From: Rhabdornis inornatus
Lineage: Eukaryota; Chordata; Aves; Passeriformes; Rhabdornithidae
Length of the DNA stretch: 64,000 nt
Reading direction: 5' to 3'
NCBI GenBank assembly: GCA_013397075.1
Contig: VWZS01001985.1
Location: 62,001 to 126,000, forward strand
Numbering within the stretch: position 1 is the stretch's first letter; each line of letters opens with the position of its first letter. This document shows, piece by piece, positions 10,479 through 24,583 of this stretch. Both the position numbers and the translations under genes were made by a program. Under the pieces are notes generated by a model, which did no database searches, was not told where the DNA came from, and saw only the letters and a program-made list of their open reading frames with translations.

Positions 10479-13400
10479 AGCACAACTTCAGATCACATTT
10501 CTACACATGAAGAAGCAACAGTGCAAGAGAGAAACAAGCAGCAAGCAATAAATAACTGCTGAATGCTCCGAGCTTTGCACATAATGAACTTTGACAATTT
10601 TATACTCATAGCTGTGACCCTGCAAATGGAAGTGCAGATCAAATCCTAATTCTTAACGATTTTTCCAAAGCCTCTAAGCCAGTAAAGCTTTTCTAAACTC
10701 AGGAGTCATAAAATCTATTGTTTTGCTGCCCTGAAACACTTAGAGAATTTGTCAATATTCAGAAAAATCACCATTCAAACCTCCTGCAGCTTCAAGCTGG
10801 TGGGAAAGCAAAGGGAGGGAATTAGGATCAGCTGGTTTATGGACTGAATCCCAGTGGCAATGAAACTACAATACTCAGGTTCTCAAATTCTAAGGTATGA
10901 GAAATCTGAAGTTTGTCTTAAATCACAAGGCAAACAAGATGTATTTGCAGGATTAACCCCTGGAAGCAAAGAGTATTTGGATGCTTGTGACACCTGGGAT
11001 TTCCTTCCCTGCCTTTCCCACTTATAAATAGGTAATGCAAGCTTTAGAATTAGAGAAATATTTCACTGGAAGCACAAAGTATTTCTATATTAGCTAAAAA
11101 AAAAATTTCCTAAATTGTTACTTTGGATCCTTTTATTTTCTCCTCATGCTTATCTCCATGAAGAATGATAGAAGAAACACCAGCAGTTGAGCAAAGAAAA
11201 TTCCTTCTCATTCATGGGAATTTTAGTGCTCAAACATCCTCCCCAGGAGAGGAGGTCTCATTATGAATGTTAGCCTTCCTATTCCCCAGTGCAGCAAGCA
11301 CATATCAGTACCATCAGTTGTTTTCCTGACCTGTTCTGCACACAGCAAATCAAGCCAAGCTCTGAAGACCTGAGCAGACCCCAAGGCACAGCCAGTAGGA
11401 AGGAGAACATTTCTCCCAGCACTACAGAAAACATCATTGACCTTGATTTCCAGGCTCAGCTGACAGCAGAACAGAGCAAAAGCACTGCTATCATTAGCAC
11501 ACCAAAATGAGGCAGAAATGAGCACTTCCCATGTGGAGCTCTTGCACTCAGCTGAGCTCTGCCACCCCTCACCCTCTGTCACAAACCTGCTGAAGGTGCT
11601 CTCAGCGGGCTGAGCAGCCACGTGTGCTTCACACTGACTGCACACCCTGCAGCTCACCCAAAACTTCTGAGCTGCCCCAACACCTCCTCCATAACAGCTG
11701 TAACCAGGAGAGGAGTTACCTCCAGGAGACACACGGCCCGTTTCAGTCACATGATGCAGCTCCTGAAAGGGGGAGGACACAAAGGATGGAGAGAACATTT
11801 TCTTGCTTTCCTGATTGCCTAACACACAGAAGAAGAGGAAAGCACACTGCAGACAGCTCTCTGCTATTCTGATGACAACAGGACCTTCTCTCCTTACCCC
11901 CACTTGTCTGAATCAAAGAAAAATGAACCCTGAATAGAAAATAATGCCATTTTGAATCATTTACTTCAAACCAAATATAGCAATTTTCAGGTAAATCATT
12001 TAAACATTTATTTATGCACAACTATTATGTACAATTCTGCGTGCAAGATGTTTGGACCTGCCTCTTTAACCAATAGCAATTTAACCAATCTGTACTCTAA
12101 GCAGTCAATATAGCACTGGTAGGGCCTTCACTAAGAAGGCACAGTCTAAATTTCCAGAAACAAAACTACTGCCACCGTGGCAACAAGGCAGCAAACAGCA
12201 AAAACTCCTTCAAAAACTGGGAAGCAATCTAATCACACCAATGCCAGGTGTATAATTTTTAAATACAGTAATTCCTGGCACATTCTCTGCAAAAAGAAAA
12301 CATTAAACTCTGTGTACAAATATTCACTGAAAATATATTTACAGATGCACACACTCTTGCAAAAAAAAAAAAATTACATCTGTAGTACTGCCTGGGATGA
12401 TTTTCAATGAGGTAGGAAATAATCTGTTGCTTACAAATCTAGGATTGCAAATAAGCACAAGATTGGAAACATATACATATTCTGAAGTAAAAATCCTGTA
12501 GACAACTACAGCTAAAAATGCAGAAGTAATACTAGATTTGTTCCAAAGCATGTGGCTGTCAAAGCAGAGCTTTTCTCTACTCATTTAGGTGTCTTTAATC
12601 ACACACACCCAAAAGTGTAAAGGCAAAATCCTAATGAGACCCACACAGCACTCAACTCAAGCTGGAATTACTTCTTTGGGTTGGTTTCTGGCTGGATTTT
12701 TTGTTTTATTTGGGGTTTTTTGTTTTTGTTTTTGCTTTGTGTGTGGAAAGAAGACAGGAAAAGAGAATTAGGGGTTTGATTTGTGTTATGTTCTTTTTAA
12801 AACATGTTGTTAGAGGCAAGCCATAGCTCAGAAATCGAAGCAGCATCAGCAGTCCTGAATTCTAACAAAGAAGTACAAACACTAAACTATTTAAAGAGCT
12901 GATAAAACCAGTCCCACTCAGATGAGAGAAAGTGAAGATCCTTTTCCTCTCTGAAGCCATTGAAAAAATAGCAACTTCAAGCAGACTTCAGTTGGCTGAA
13001 GCTGGGAGTTGAAATGCACAGCATAACCCAGAGCAGAAGTCTCTGGTGATTTCTTTACCTTTTGCCCCAATTTGGCTGGTGCCAAATACTAAGGTGGGTC
13101 AAGAAGACTTCAGAGAAGCAGCAGCTATGAACAATTTAATCACAGCATTAACTTTGATGGCTTTAAATAAGGAATCACAGCTCAAGACAAGCATTACTTG
13201 ATCAGGAAGCCAGAGCCAGGCTGGAGGTCTCCATGCTGGGAGGATTCAAAAGCCCTTGAGTTATAAATTGCTGGTTCCACACATTCAAAACCAGCAATTT
13301 CAACCTGAAGTGTGCAGCCAAAATGAACTTTTGGAGCAGTTGGGTAGAAGCCATTGTGTGGATGAGTGTGCCCTGCTCAAACCCTCTGCACAGATAAAGT

Positions 13401-14880
13401 CAAACATCTGAATGGGATGTTAATTAGTGCTTGAATACAATGCTAATTTGAATGGACATTGACATAAAGGTAGTTTTAGACTTAAACTTATGGAGTTTGG
13501 CAAAAAAGCGTTTGCCACCCAAGACTTCAAGCCAGGACAGGGCAAATTCCTTTCTTGAATTGAGCATGTACAGAAATAGAAGAGCACAAATGCACACCCA
13601 TGACTGCTGAACCAGGAGATTGCTGCCAAAGAAAGGCCTTAGTGAAAAGGGGTGTTAAAAATAATAAAATTATTAAGTTTTGTGAAACAAAGTTAATTAA
13701 CAAGAATGAAATGGCATCATTAAAACACTCCAAAACAGCACAATGGACCAACAGAACCCTGACATGATATTCAGCAGAAATAAACTTTCTAAAGTGTTAT
13801 TCCTTTTATCTCCTCACATCCCCAAGGCTTCACTACAGCGGCTCCCTATCCTCTCCTACTGACCTGAGCCAGGCAGAGCAGGACTGAACACAGCTGGGTG
13901 CTCAGTAATTTGGCACCTACTACAAAACTTGGTACTACTCCCTACCCACTTTCCCCTCCACCCCTGCAAAATGTCACCCAAGACTAAATCCTGTTTGGAA
14001 TTCATCTGAACCTGGTTACTTGCTTCAAAAAACGATCAGGGAAAAGGAACAGAGAGCAGCTGGTGAAGATAGCTTGCCATGGATTTTAGGACTGAAATGC
14101 TTTCCATCACTGCTGTCAGCCATCCTTCAGCAGCAGCTGCACTGCAAACAGGAGTGCAGATCACAGGCTCTGTGTGCATAGGAACCTGTTCTCACACCAT
14201 GACAAGTAGGTCACAGAGGACTGATCTGGCCAGCTAAAAATGTCTGCAGAGCTGCTCCAAATTCTCCAAAACCTCAAAAGGCACCACAGGGAAGTGCACA
14301 GCTCCCTGCTCGCCCTGCCTGTCCCAGACTGGCAGTGGGGACAGCAAAGATTTCTGAGACTGTGTAAGAACAAAACACAGCCATAGTTCTCATTGTCTTG
14401 TTATCTGAAATGGATGGGATTTTGAAGTGTGTAATTGCAAATTGTTTCTACATCTTGCATCTAAAATATGAGTATGTAGAGGTCTCAGATTTCCCTTTTT
14501 CTTTTGGAGGGGTTCTAAGTTTTAAAGCACTGCATTTCTGGTACCATAGCTGCCAGTGCCTCTGTATAGCAGAGCACACTCACTCACCCACCCAGAATTA
14601 CATCTGAAGAATTTTGCCCTATTATTTGCTTCACATGAACAGGGACGAGAGAAAAACAGGAAAATTGGACTTTCCTCTCTCTCCCATTCCCTGCAAGCCA
14701 CTTATCTTTCTCTCAAGAGCTGAGAGCATTTACCAGCTGTATTTCTATGTTCCTGCTAGTAATGAGTAGTTTCCTGTTGTAGAGTCAGGGCTGCTCAGGA
14801 TTTCTACTATAATGACATAAAAAAGCTCAAATAAACTCTAAGCCAGTGCATCAACAGAATGTGTTTATTGCACCTTGCAA
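10479..14880. other. Long non-coding stretch, no gene seen
   Basis: No mobile element was recognised. The only long open frame is 226 codons on the minus strand (11223-11903). It has no motif I recognise and is near the length chance can produce. Poly-A of about 12 occurs near 12361. A T/G-rich tract lies at 12671-12746. Confidence 0.5.
12671..12746. repeat. T/G-rich low-complexity tract
   Basis: Runs of T interrupted by G (ttttatttggggttttttg, tttttgtttttgctttg). Similar tracts occur at 9.5, 14.9, 40.5 and 50.5 kb. Confidence 0.8.
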
Positions 14881-14883
14881 ACA

Positions 14884-15015
14884 AGTTTTTCCTTTTTGTT
14901 TTTTCTTGTTGTTTTTTTTTTCTTTTTGCATTGAAAAAAACCAACTAAACCTGGCTGTTTCCATCAGCTGCAATTGCTTCCTGGTTTGGTTTGTTGGTTT
15001 TGGGTTTTTTTTTCC
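14884..15015. repeat. Two T-rich low-complexity tracts
   Basis: 14884-14930 is T-rich (tttttccttttt-like with a run of nine T). 14984-15015 is T/G-rich (ggtttggtttgttggtttt). The short bridge between them is unique. Confidence 0.75.
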
Positions 15016-18000
15016 CATGGAGACCTTTGCATAAAGACAGAAACCCAAAGGATTACACAGTTAATGCTCCTGTACCAAAGATCTTGCAAGTTACAACAGA
15101 TACTGCTTAATGGTTTTGATTTTCATGGTTTCTGATGTGTAAAAGCTGTGATACTGCTGTAATAATTAACTGATAGCATTTCTGACATGCTGCAGGTATA
15201 ACTGCCCAGAGCAGGACCCCAACCAACATTCCTGTAACAAACTCATCATAAAGTCACTCTTAGTGGTGGCAAGATTTCTCTCTCTCTCTGGCACAAGTTC
15301 AGGAAGCACAATTTGAAGGCTGTCCTACAATTTGAACATTCCCTCTCTTCCACAAACAAACCCTTTCACTTTTCAGGGTATGAGATTGTCAGATTAAGAA
15401 ATTCCTTCCTTGTTCTCACAAAACACAGCTCAAACTTTCCCCACCTGGAAGGAGCCTGTAACCTCCACTCCACCAGCAGTTTTCCCTTTCTGCTTTCCAG
15501 GCTGGCAGGGATTATTCCATCCAAGCCCTCCCAGAGCTGGGTGCTGCTGCTGTGCCTGGGAGCACAGGACGTGTCCCCACAGTGTCCCCACACTGCAATT
15601 CCTGTGGCACATGGCACTTTGCATCCTGCATTAGCATCAGCCCCTCCACATTTCCTGCCTTCCCCAGCAGATGCTTTATGCACAGTGACGTCCTGCCTAA
15701 AGTCTGCTCCAGGGGAATGACTACTATGGGATGGATTTCCAAAGACAAGTTTCACAAGTAGGTCAAAGGCAGGCACCAGCTCCCACCTTCCACAGGCATC
15801 AGGAGCTGCAGAGGAGTTCAGGTGTTGGGAGCAAAGGTGCTGTGGGCAGCTTGCAGTGAAGAAAGAGCACAGATGCCAGGGTATGTGCACATAAACCATC
15901 AAACAGGAAGGGAAACAGGCAGCACTCCCCTTTCCTGCCATCACTGCTGGCAGCAGAGCTCCCTGCTCCACCTCTGGGGATGCTGACAGCCACATCTCAA
16001 CATCCCTGAGTTCCTCAGGTGGCACAGTGACACAGGGGAGGGACAGGAGCAGCAGCACCGTGGATGTTGCACATGCTTGAAGTAGAATTTTTGTGAGCAA
16101 ACACACGGTTTTCTCCCCAACAGTGTGAAAGGCCCACAGGGAACATTGAGCTGTCATAGAGGCTTGCTCCTTTCATCCAACACAGGCTTCAGTGTGCAGT
16201 TTCCTTCCCTCCACCCAGGATGGGAGAGCGCAAACAGGAGCAAAACCTGCTCCTGGGAAAGTCACACAACCAAAAGGGAAGAATTTTCACAGAGTTCCTG
16301 GCGCTCACATCCATCCAGCCTGCAAAAACTGAGAGGAGGGGACCAATTTCCCAACAGCTTAATACTAACCTACATTCTGAATACTCTGTTGTGACACTGG
16401 ATGTCTCATGATCAGAATTAATCACAAGGCAAAGGAAGTAGAAGGCAGCAAAAATATGCATCCAACATAACTCTGAAGGTCCCAAAGATGTACCAGATCC
16501 AGCTGCACACTGGGAAGGACAAACTCACCTTGGTTCTAGGAAAGGGAGGACGTGTTCTGTCCCAGCTGAGGACCTGGGATAAGAACTGCAAACATTTCTC
16601 TGGATTGTGCTGGCCAGCCTGTTTCAAGACATCAGGCTGAGACAAAACACCTCAGGTCACCCTGTCAGGCTACTGTCCTGTAAACCTTACAGATGGGTAG
16701 AATTTGTGAACAAGCCATTTTCTTAATCTTTGACGTCTCATGTCACAAGGTGACCCAACCTTTTATTCTTCATAATGCCTTTCTTAAGTCTGTCTGCATA
16801 TCCTGCATGTCCATCACACCTACAGAGAGGACAAAGCTTCCCAGGCAGCAGACCTCACCTGCTCAGCCAGAAGACTCATGCTTGTTGCCCAGATCCAAAT
16901 TAAAAAGCAGGAAAATTCTGAGATGCCACCAGGAGAGATCTGCAAAGCTGCACTGTCAGTTGTGAGAAAACATCTCAGCCCCCTGCCAGAACAATGTCAC
17001 TCACTGCAGACCTGTGAAAATTGTGCATATGGGGTGGCAGCAGGAGCCACATTTGGGGTCTGGTGTCTGCTGCAAGCAGAGGGAACGTGCACATCAGCAG
17101 GTATTGTGAAAGCAGCTAGGAATGAAGAATGGTGGCACTTTCCTCACCTATAGTGTATTTGTGTTTTCAACCATGTGGGTGGGTAAGGCAAGTTCTACTG
17201 TAACCATAGCTGTTCCTAAACAAAGAGCATTCCTGTAAACTCGAATCCATTACAAAGCACAGAAAAATATTTTTACACACAGAGTCTAATAACATGTTTT
17301 GTCAATTAGCTCAGTCACTGTTCAAAGGAGTAACCATCCTACCCTCTTCCCCTTCTTTCCTCCCATGAAATAGAAAAAGCAGCAGTTTTAGAAGTAGTTC
17401 TTAAACACAATTAGCATTTATTATAACTTCCCAGGTACAACCTACGCTTATCTCCCAACTGCACGATGAGAGATCTCTTTGAGGGGTTATGATAAAAGTA
17501 GTTATTTCACAGCTGATCTCCACACACTGTTTTAACAAGCCTGCCCATTTCCAGAAAATCCTGTCACCCTATAATCTCCAGAAAGATTAAAGGTACATAA
17601 CACAGCTTTAAAAACCCACATTGCTTAAGGTCTCTTATTACTCAGGTTTTCCCTAAACTCGCTGTTCATTATTTCTCAGCCAAGAATTAAAATTAATTTC
17701 CTGAATGCCACCAAGATATCACTTTTAACAGGCAGCAATGGCTGCATTTCCCAGCTGCCAGAGGATCAAAGAGCACACCAGGACCATTATGTGAAGGAAA
17801 AGGTGAAAATAGAGCTGGATACCTTCCATCTCCTCAAGCAGTCTCAAGTGTTCCACCTTTAGCTCTAAATTTCCTCCATCTATCCCTTCTCTGCCTTGAG
17901 AAGGCACAGAGAGCTCTACACTCCTGAGAATAAGGATGTTCATCTTTAACCTGAAATCAAAGCCCCAAGTACCCCAGAGCTTGCTGTATGCCCCCCAGAA

Positions 18001-21000
18001 AAATGAGGTATTAAGCAGTGCTGCAATAATTAGAGGAAAATAACATGTTCCTATTTCTTCCCTCATTTTTGTGAAGTCGTAACATCTTCCTGAATTGTTA
18101 TTTTCTCTCATCTCCCCCTCACCCTCTCTCTGTGGCTTTGTGAAGTGGCAGCCAAAAGCAGAGATTGTTCCTAGGCAAGAACATGAAATTTAATTAGGTG
18201 CTCCCTCTCCTGTAAGGATGAGGTGGAGAGAGCCAGAATCAGAAGGCACAAGCTCCTTCTGGAAGGAACCCAAGAAAATTAAACTTCAGTCAGTAAGAGA
18301 GAAATGTTTATTCATGAAACCTCTGCCAGTGCTGAAACAGAAGAGGTGTTCCCAATCCCCCCACTATTTGCAAGGCATTTCCTCTCATTTTTATTAGGTT
18401 CAATCTCTCTGTTCCACTTTGGAGATCCAGCTCTGGATAACAGTGAGCCAAGTCCATCAGTCACTCCAGCCTCACTTACACCTCCCTAAAGCTAAATTCC
18501 CTTCTTATTTTAGCTCACAGCTGGACACACCACACCATCATGAACCACTTCTGTACTCTGGTGCTGTTTGAGATTTATTCTTTGGAGGGCAAGTGGCTAC
18601 AGAATCTCACCTTCATGAGGAAAGTTTCCCCAAAATTCATTGCTTAATGTTGTTATCAGCCATCATCTAGAGCATTCACAGCTTGGCAAAAATTATTCCA
18701 TCTTCTGGGCAACTTTAACAGCCATGGAATGATGAGGAAACCCTGCAGTTCTTTAAAGCAAACTTTCATGGCACAGAAAACAGACAGCTCTGAGAAACTA
18801 AAAGAACTGAATCACAATTTCTTCTATAACTTCATGTGCAAGCAGGAAGACTGAAGAGATTGAAATGGACAATATGCCTTCAGTGAGCTCCCATCAGGAG
18901 CAGATGGAGATAAGGCCAGTGGCACAGATATAGCTAAAAATAATATTATTAAACCTGTCAAGAAACCCCTGGAATATATTAAAGAAGCAACACTATAGAA
19001 GCCAGGAAGAAAACGCTATTGTGATATATTTGGGTAGTTTGAGACTTGACTTCTTCCTTACTTGAGATATGAACACAGAACACTCACATCTAAGCTGCTA
19101 CCAAACACCTTAAACCTCCAAGTTCTGTCTTTTGTTTCCTCCAAGACTTTGCCTCTGCCTCCAGAGCTACCTAGGAGCTGAACAGATATGTACAAATTCA
19201 CCAGTTAGGGCTGTTCAGAGCATTTTCAGTCCTGCCACAGCAGCCTGAGATCCAGTGGCACTTCCAGACTAAGCCTGCAGAGATTTGAGTACACATTAGC
19301 AATTCATATGCCTCACTAAAAACCAGTATTTCTTAATTTCACCTGTCCCTCCCAAGCCACTTTACAGGGGATAGCACGGGGGGGAGGCAAGTCTGCTGCA
19401 ATCAATAGCAGCTTTCCCTGAACTTTACACACACCAGTTCATGCTTTACAGCTCACACCTTCATTTTGCTGACTGTTGTGCTGGGAGGAAAACAAACCAT
19501 TTCTAGTCCCTAGGTGTTTTATTCTACCTTCTTTCATCAACAAGAAAAGTGCTTTGTATTGTACCAAACCAACTTTTTCTTTAGCGACTATTTTACACCT
19601 CGCTCCTTGCTGTTAATGCAACAGAGACACACTAAGAAAAAGAACATTTCTTTCACTCAGTTCCCGTCCTTTAGCAACACATCCACCAGTAGGGAAAACA
19701 TGTGGAGAGCAGAATACTACAATCATAGCATAAACACAGCATAGCTCCTTACCAGTGTGTGACAGAGACAAAGAAACCTCCAAGTCCTTTGGAGATACAA
19801 GTTCACAGGCCTGATTTCACAGTTTTCCTTCCCCTGGTACAAGATCTCATTGCCTACAGAAACAGGGCCAAGGAAAGCTTACACCTCTTTGTCTTTCTTA
19901 GCAGAGAATATGCAGAAAGGGAATGGCACAGTTCTGACTTTACTCAACCAGACTGTTGATTCCACAGGCAATTTCTGGATCTAATGTATTAAGCCAAGTT
20001 TTCACACTCCTTAGCAACAAAAGATAATGTTTTAGTTAATGCAGCTTATTAGGAGCAATGTGGATCAATGCTCCACCTGGGCACAAGGTGACAAGGTGAC
20101 TGAATTCACAACTACAGTTTCAGGTTTAATCTGAAGGAGAAACAGCAGCTTCTTAAAATACCACACCACCTCAAGATTGTGTGAATGAAACACAAGCCAG
20201 GGCTTTCTGACCCTTTCTGTATGTCTGTCTTATACTCTGAAAGTGGAGTCTTGATAATGTAATTTCCACCTTCAGCCTAAAAGCAGGCAGCACACTGTGA
20301 GCTGCACTGACCTGTGGGGTGCAGCATCCCTGGCAAGCAGCACCCTGCAGACCTGGGGCCAAATCCTCCTCTGGAGGCTTTAACTGGCAAATCTAAAAGC
20401 TTTGGCCAACACCTGTTTCCTTGGATTTGCTACAGGAAAGTTTGCCAGCCTAGAAAAAAACCCTGGTTGCCACAGAAACAGAAATACCTTAGTAAAGCAA
20501 AAGGAAGAAATATTCAGTTGTCAGCACAGAGAGATTGATTGTTTAGGTTTCCCCCCACAGGTGTAAAACCAACACAGGGCTTTGTGTCATTTACTCCCAA
20601 CCTAAATCCCTTCCCAGTGGTTTCGGGTGGTATTTATGAGGTTTCTGAGCTGGCCACCTCCCTCCCTGTCACAGCCCCAGCCTCCCTTGGCTGCAGCAGC
20701 AACCAGCCCAAAAACATGGGGCAGGGAGCCCTGAGCCACCCCTCAAAATCATCACAGAGCCAAATGCTGAGGGAAGAGGGGAAGTAAAGGATAAAATGCC
20801 ATAACTATTTTTTTTTAACTCCCTTTGGGTGAATGCTCCTGGAACAGCAGTGGCTGCACTCATCTCTTTGCCATGCAGGAGGTGTAAGCACACAGTGCCT
20901 GGAGAGCAGAGCCAGCCCCACGGGCCAGCCCTGACACATCATTCCTGTGACTCCTAAATCACTCACATCACCTAGTCATGAAAAGCCTGATCAGCTTTAT

Positions 21001-24000
21001 GACCAGTTAATCGCTGTACTGAGGTAAACTAAAGGAAAAGGAACATATTGGATAGGAGCAGCACAGCAGCTTGTCCAGGGCTCCAGCTCCGACAGAAGGG
21101 GTAAGCAAGCAGCAGAAAAGATCCTCACAGGCAGTAACAAGGCTCCTGGGGAGGAAGGCAGTGCCTAACCCCAGGCCATGAGTGCTTGGCTCATGTCTTA
21201 AAGCAGGCAGCTTTATCTCTCTTCTAAAACTTCATCCTACATAATTTAGCTGTGGATTTTCAAGTAAACATCTAATCTTTTGCCAAGCCAGCTCAGTTAT
21301 TTTCCTGAAATGCCTCGAGACAGAGTGGCACAAGTAAAATATGTGCTCCTTTTTATTCAGTTTTAAATACATTACCTTCCAAATGTCTTGGATGTCCTTT
21401 TGTTCCCACATTACCAGAGTGGCAAATAGCTGTTAAAAAGAATTACACAGATGTTGCATTCTCTCTGATAGATTTTTTTTTTGTGCATTGTAAGACACAA
21501 AAATTAAAGATCACTGACTTGTATTTTCATTCCAGAATAGTTAATCAATCAAATGAACACTAAGAAAAGCACAGAAGAAATTAGCTTGGAAAGGAGAACC
21601 AAGCAAGAGAGGAGGCTTGGTGAACACAAGGAGCACAGGGAGGTAAAGAGGGATGTGGAAGGACCCTTGTAGATCAAAAAATTACTTTTTCCCAAAGTTC
21701 TTGTACTGAGACTGGGAACAGGATCTGAAGATGATGAACAGGCAGTAAAAGTGAATACAAATATCTGCAGTACACAAGTGGAAATCTTCAGTTTGTTTAT
21801 GACACCACTGTTATAAGAAGGGATCAGAGTGCTAAGATCTTTTTATTGTTGGGAGCTCGAAAAATCCCACTGTCATCTAGGGAAGAAAAATCCTTGGCTT
21901 TTTTTCCTCCCTTAGTTAGGTAACAGCAAACAACAAAGTTACAATAGATGTCCAAGGCGTGATCTGTACAAAATTACTCTCAGAATCAACACTGCAAACC
22001 TAATCTGTTTCCTAATACAAATGTAACCCGAGATAACTTCCAAGAAGATAATACATATTAAATTCCCTTCTAGATAGGCACAAAACATTTGTGCACCTTC
22101 AGAATATGTTTTAAAAAGCAAAACTAATGAAAATTCAATGCATTATATCACACAACCCTTTTGACCTGATGCAATATTCATTGACATCAACAATAGCATT
22201 TCAAACGAAGTTCAAGGCAGGATGCCTGACATCCCTTCAGATTGGAATTGGTTTCTGGAAATCTAAGCAAAGGTCAGTGAATTTTTAAATACTCACATTT
22301 TTAATTACCTGTAAATTGGTTCCTTACAATTTTAAACAAGTAATTTTGCAACACCATTTCCCCATCTATAACACTGGAAGAAATCTTCCACACTTTTCTG
22401 AAACAATAAAAAGTGATTTGGCAGGGAATATTTGCAAGGCACTTTCAATATGAATATACTCCATGCTGCTAAATTACTCCATTCACAAAAGACCAGAACC
22501 CAAAAATTCTGCAGACAGTCAGGTCCTGTCAATTCAGACTCTTTCAGCTCAGGGTTGTTGATTTAGCTGTGTACTATGACTTCCCCAAGTTCTGCAAATT
22601 CATGGATTTCAACTAATTTTAGTTTAAGAAAGTAATTTCTACAAATTAAAGACTGCAGCACTCTAGAGTTTTAGGAAAAAAAACCCAAAGCATTTTGCCT
22701 GTTTAAAGGAAAACCAGAGTTATCCCCTGGGAACTGCTGAGTTCCTCTGCTGACACCCTGAGACAGCAGCAGAGAGAAGATGGACAGTGAGGGCACAACA
22801 AAATCCACACCATGGAGATGCATCCATCTCCAGAATTCCCCAGAATTCTCTGCAACTTAGACAAAAATCCAACTTTTTGGAAATTCCTGCACACATACCA
22901 GGCTTAGATGAAAACGGAAAAGTTATCTTTCACTTCTAGAGTTTTACAGAAATTGCTCATTTCCCTTTTTCTGTGATTTCTCCCCGGTGAAGGGGGAGGA
23001 AAACCCCTGCCACTTGGCATTAATGGAGTGTTGCACAACCTCCTGCCTGAAGCAAGAGCTTTTAAGCAAATAAAACCAGAATTCAGCAGAAAAAGTATCC
23101 CCCTTTACCTCAATTAGGAGATGAAAGTGGCCCCCTCAGGCCCCTAAGAAACCTGAAAGGACAGGGCAGCAAGAGCAGCAGGGGCTAGAAAGATCTAAAA
23201 TTTGCTGTAAGTGTTACAACTACAATCTGCAAGAAAAGTTTTCAATTTGCCAGACTTCAAATATGATTAAGGGCATGGTGTTTAGCTCAGTAACATCTGT
23301 GTAAATCAGAGTAGAGCCACTCTGCTGACATTAATTACCTTGCACACTCATTTAGCCTCTGTGATAATGAGAAGAGGATCAGCAGTTGTGGGTTCTCATC
23401 CAGCCCTCGTCAGGGCTGTGTTTCCAGCAGAGAATTCAGCCTTGTGATTAACATCTGTCACTTGAATTTTATTTTTTCAACTTCACCTTGGAGCACATTC
23501 TCCCCAAGACAGTGTTTTGCTTTTATATAACTATCAGGAAAGAGCCAAAGAGCTTAAGAAAGTGAACAGTGCATATTTTAAGGTAACACCACTAAGATAA
23601 AAGATTAGAAGCCCCATTGCTCAAGGTAATTCAAATTCAGCACTGAGGAGCTGACCAAGAACAGCCCCCACTGGCTCAGGATGGAGAAGGGCTCTTGCTG
23701 GAGTTTAGATTTGCAGCTCATGCCCAGCACTCAAGCAAGGGAAAAACACTGAGTGATGGTAACTATAAATAGAATGGCTAACCCACAGAAATACAGTGTC
23801 TTCTGAGTTTTAAACTCACAGCATATCAAATTCAAGTAGTTTGTAATAAATTGTTACTGCAAGAACAGGTCCAGGGGAGAGAGACATGATTGTAATTCAA
23901 ATATAAGAGGTATGACAATTGCCATACAGGTTGCTGATGTGTGCAGTCTCACTTGAGAGAGAACAAGGAAGTTAAAAAAAAACAAAAAAACAAGTCCTTT

Positions 24001-24531
24001 AGTTCATGGTGAGAATACAACATTTTAGTGTCCTGTGTATAATTAAAAGGCTGGAACAAACCCTGTATTCTCTCCTCCACTTAATAAGGAGTTGCCATCC
24101 ATCCAACACTGCTGAGAGTTCTCTGCCACAGAGTGCAGGAAGACAATGCTGACTTTCACAGGTGACATTTTATTCATTAATGTTCCTCCACATCCACCTC
24201 TCCTTTGTCAGACTCTTCTCCCCAGAGCACAAAGGCACAGCAGAACTCCCTGCAGCTCTCTTCTCTCCACACTGACTCGATGCCACACAAACTCTCTCTG
24301 CCTCTCTCCTCTTGACCACCCCATGAACACTGGCACTTTGTCATGGGTGCTCTATCTGCCACTTAAAAAAAAAAAATCACCTAAAGGAAATCATTAGTGC
24401 TAACCGAGTGAAAAATCATTTTCCCTGTCTAAGCCAGTGGCTTGACCCCAGCCCTGTGTCAGCAGACAGAGGGAAATCCTTTTTGGCTTTGATTACACAG
24501 ATCTACTTCAGGATGCTGCCAAAAGGTTCTT
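15016..24531. other. Long non-coding stretch, no gene seen
   Basis: Holds a short (TC)n run near 15278-15291 and the longest non-repetitive ORF of the window: 263 codons, minus, 15366-16157. That ORF has no recognised domain, several cysteines without a pattern, and overlaps shorter ORFs in other frames. No mobile element or RNA gene was identified. Poly-T or poly-A runs occur near 20811, 21471, 22675, 23973 and 24365. Confidence 0.5.
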
Positions 24532-24583
24532 CAGCTCTTCAGCTGTAACCTGAAGAGCTGCAAAGCAAACAGCAAAGCAAACA
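24532..24583. repeat. 11-bp inverted repeat plus tandem 12-mer
   Basis: cagctcttcag (24532-24542) and ctgaagagctg (24550-24560) are perfect reverse complements with a 7-nt loop, ctgtaac. Immediately downstream gcaaagcaaaca is repeated twice in tandem. Function unknown; a chance hairpin is possible. Confidence 0.7.
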
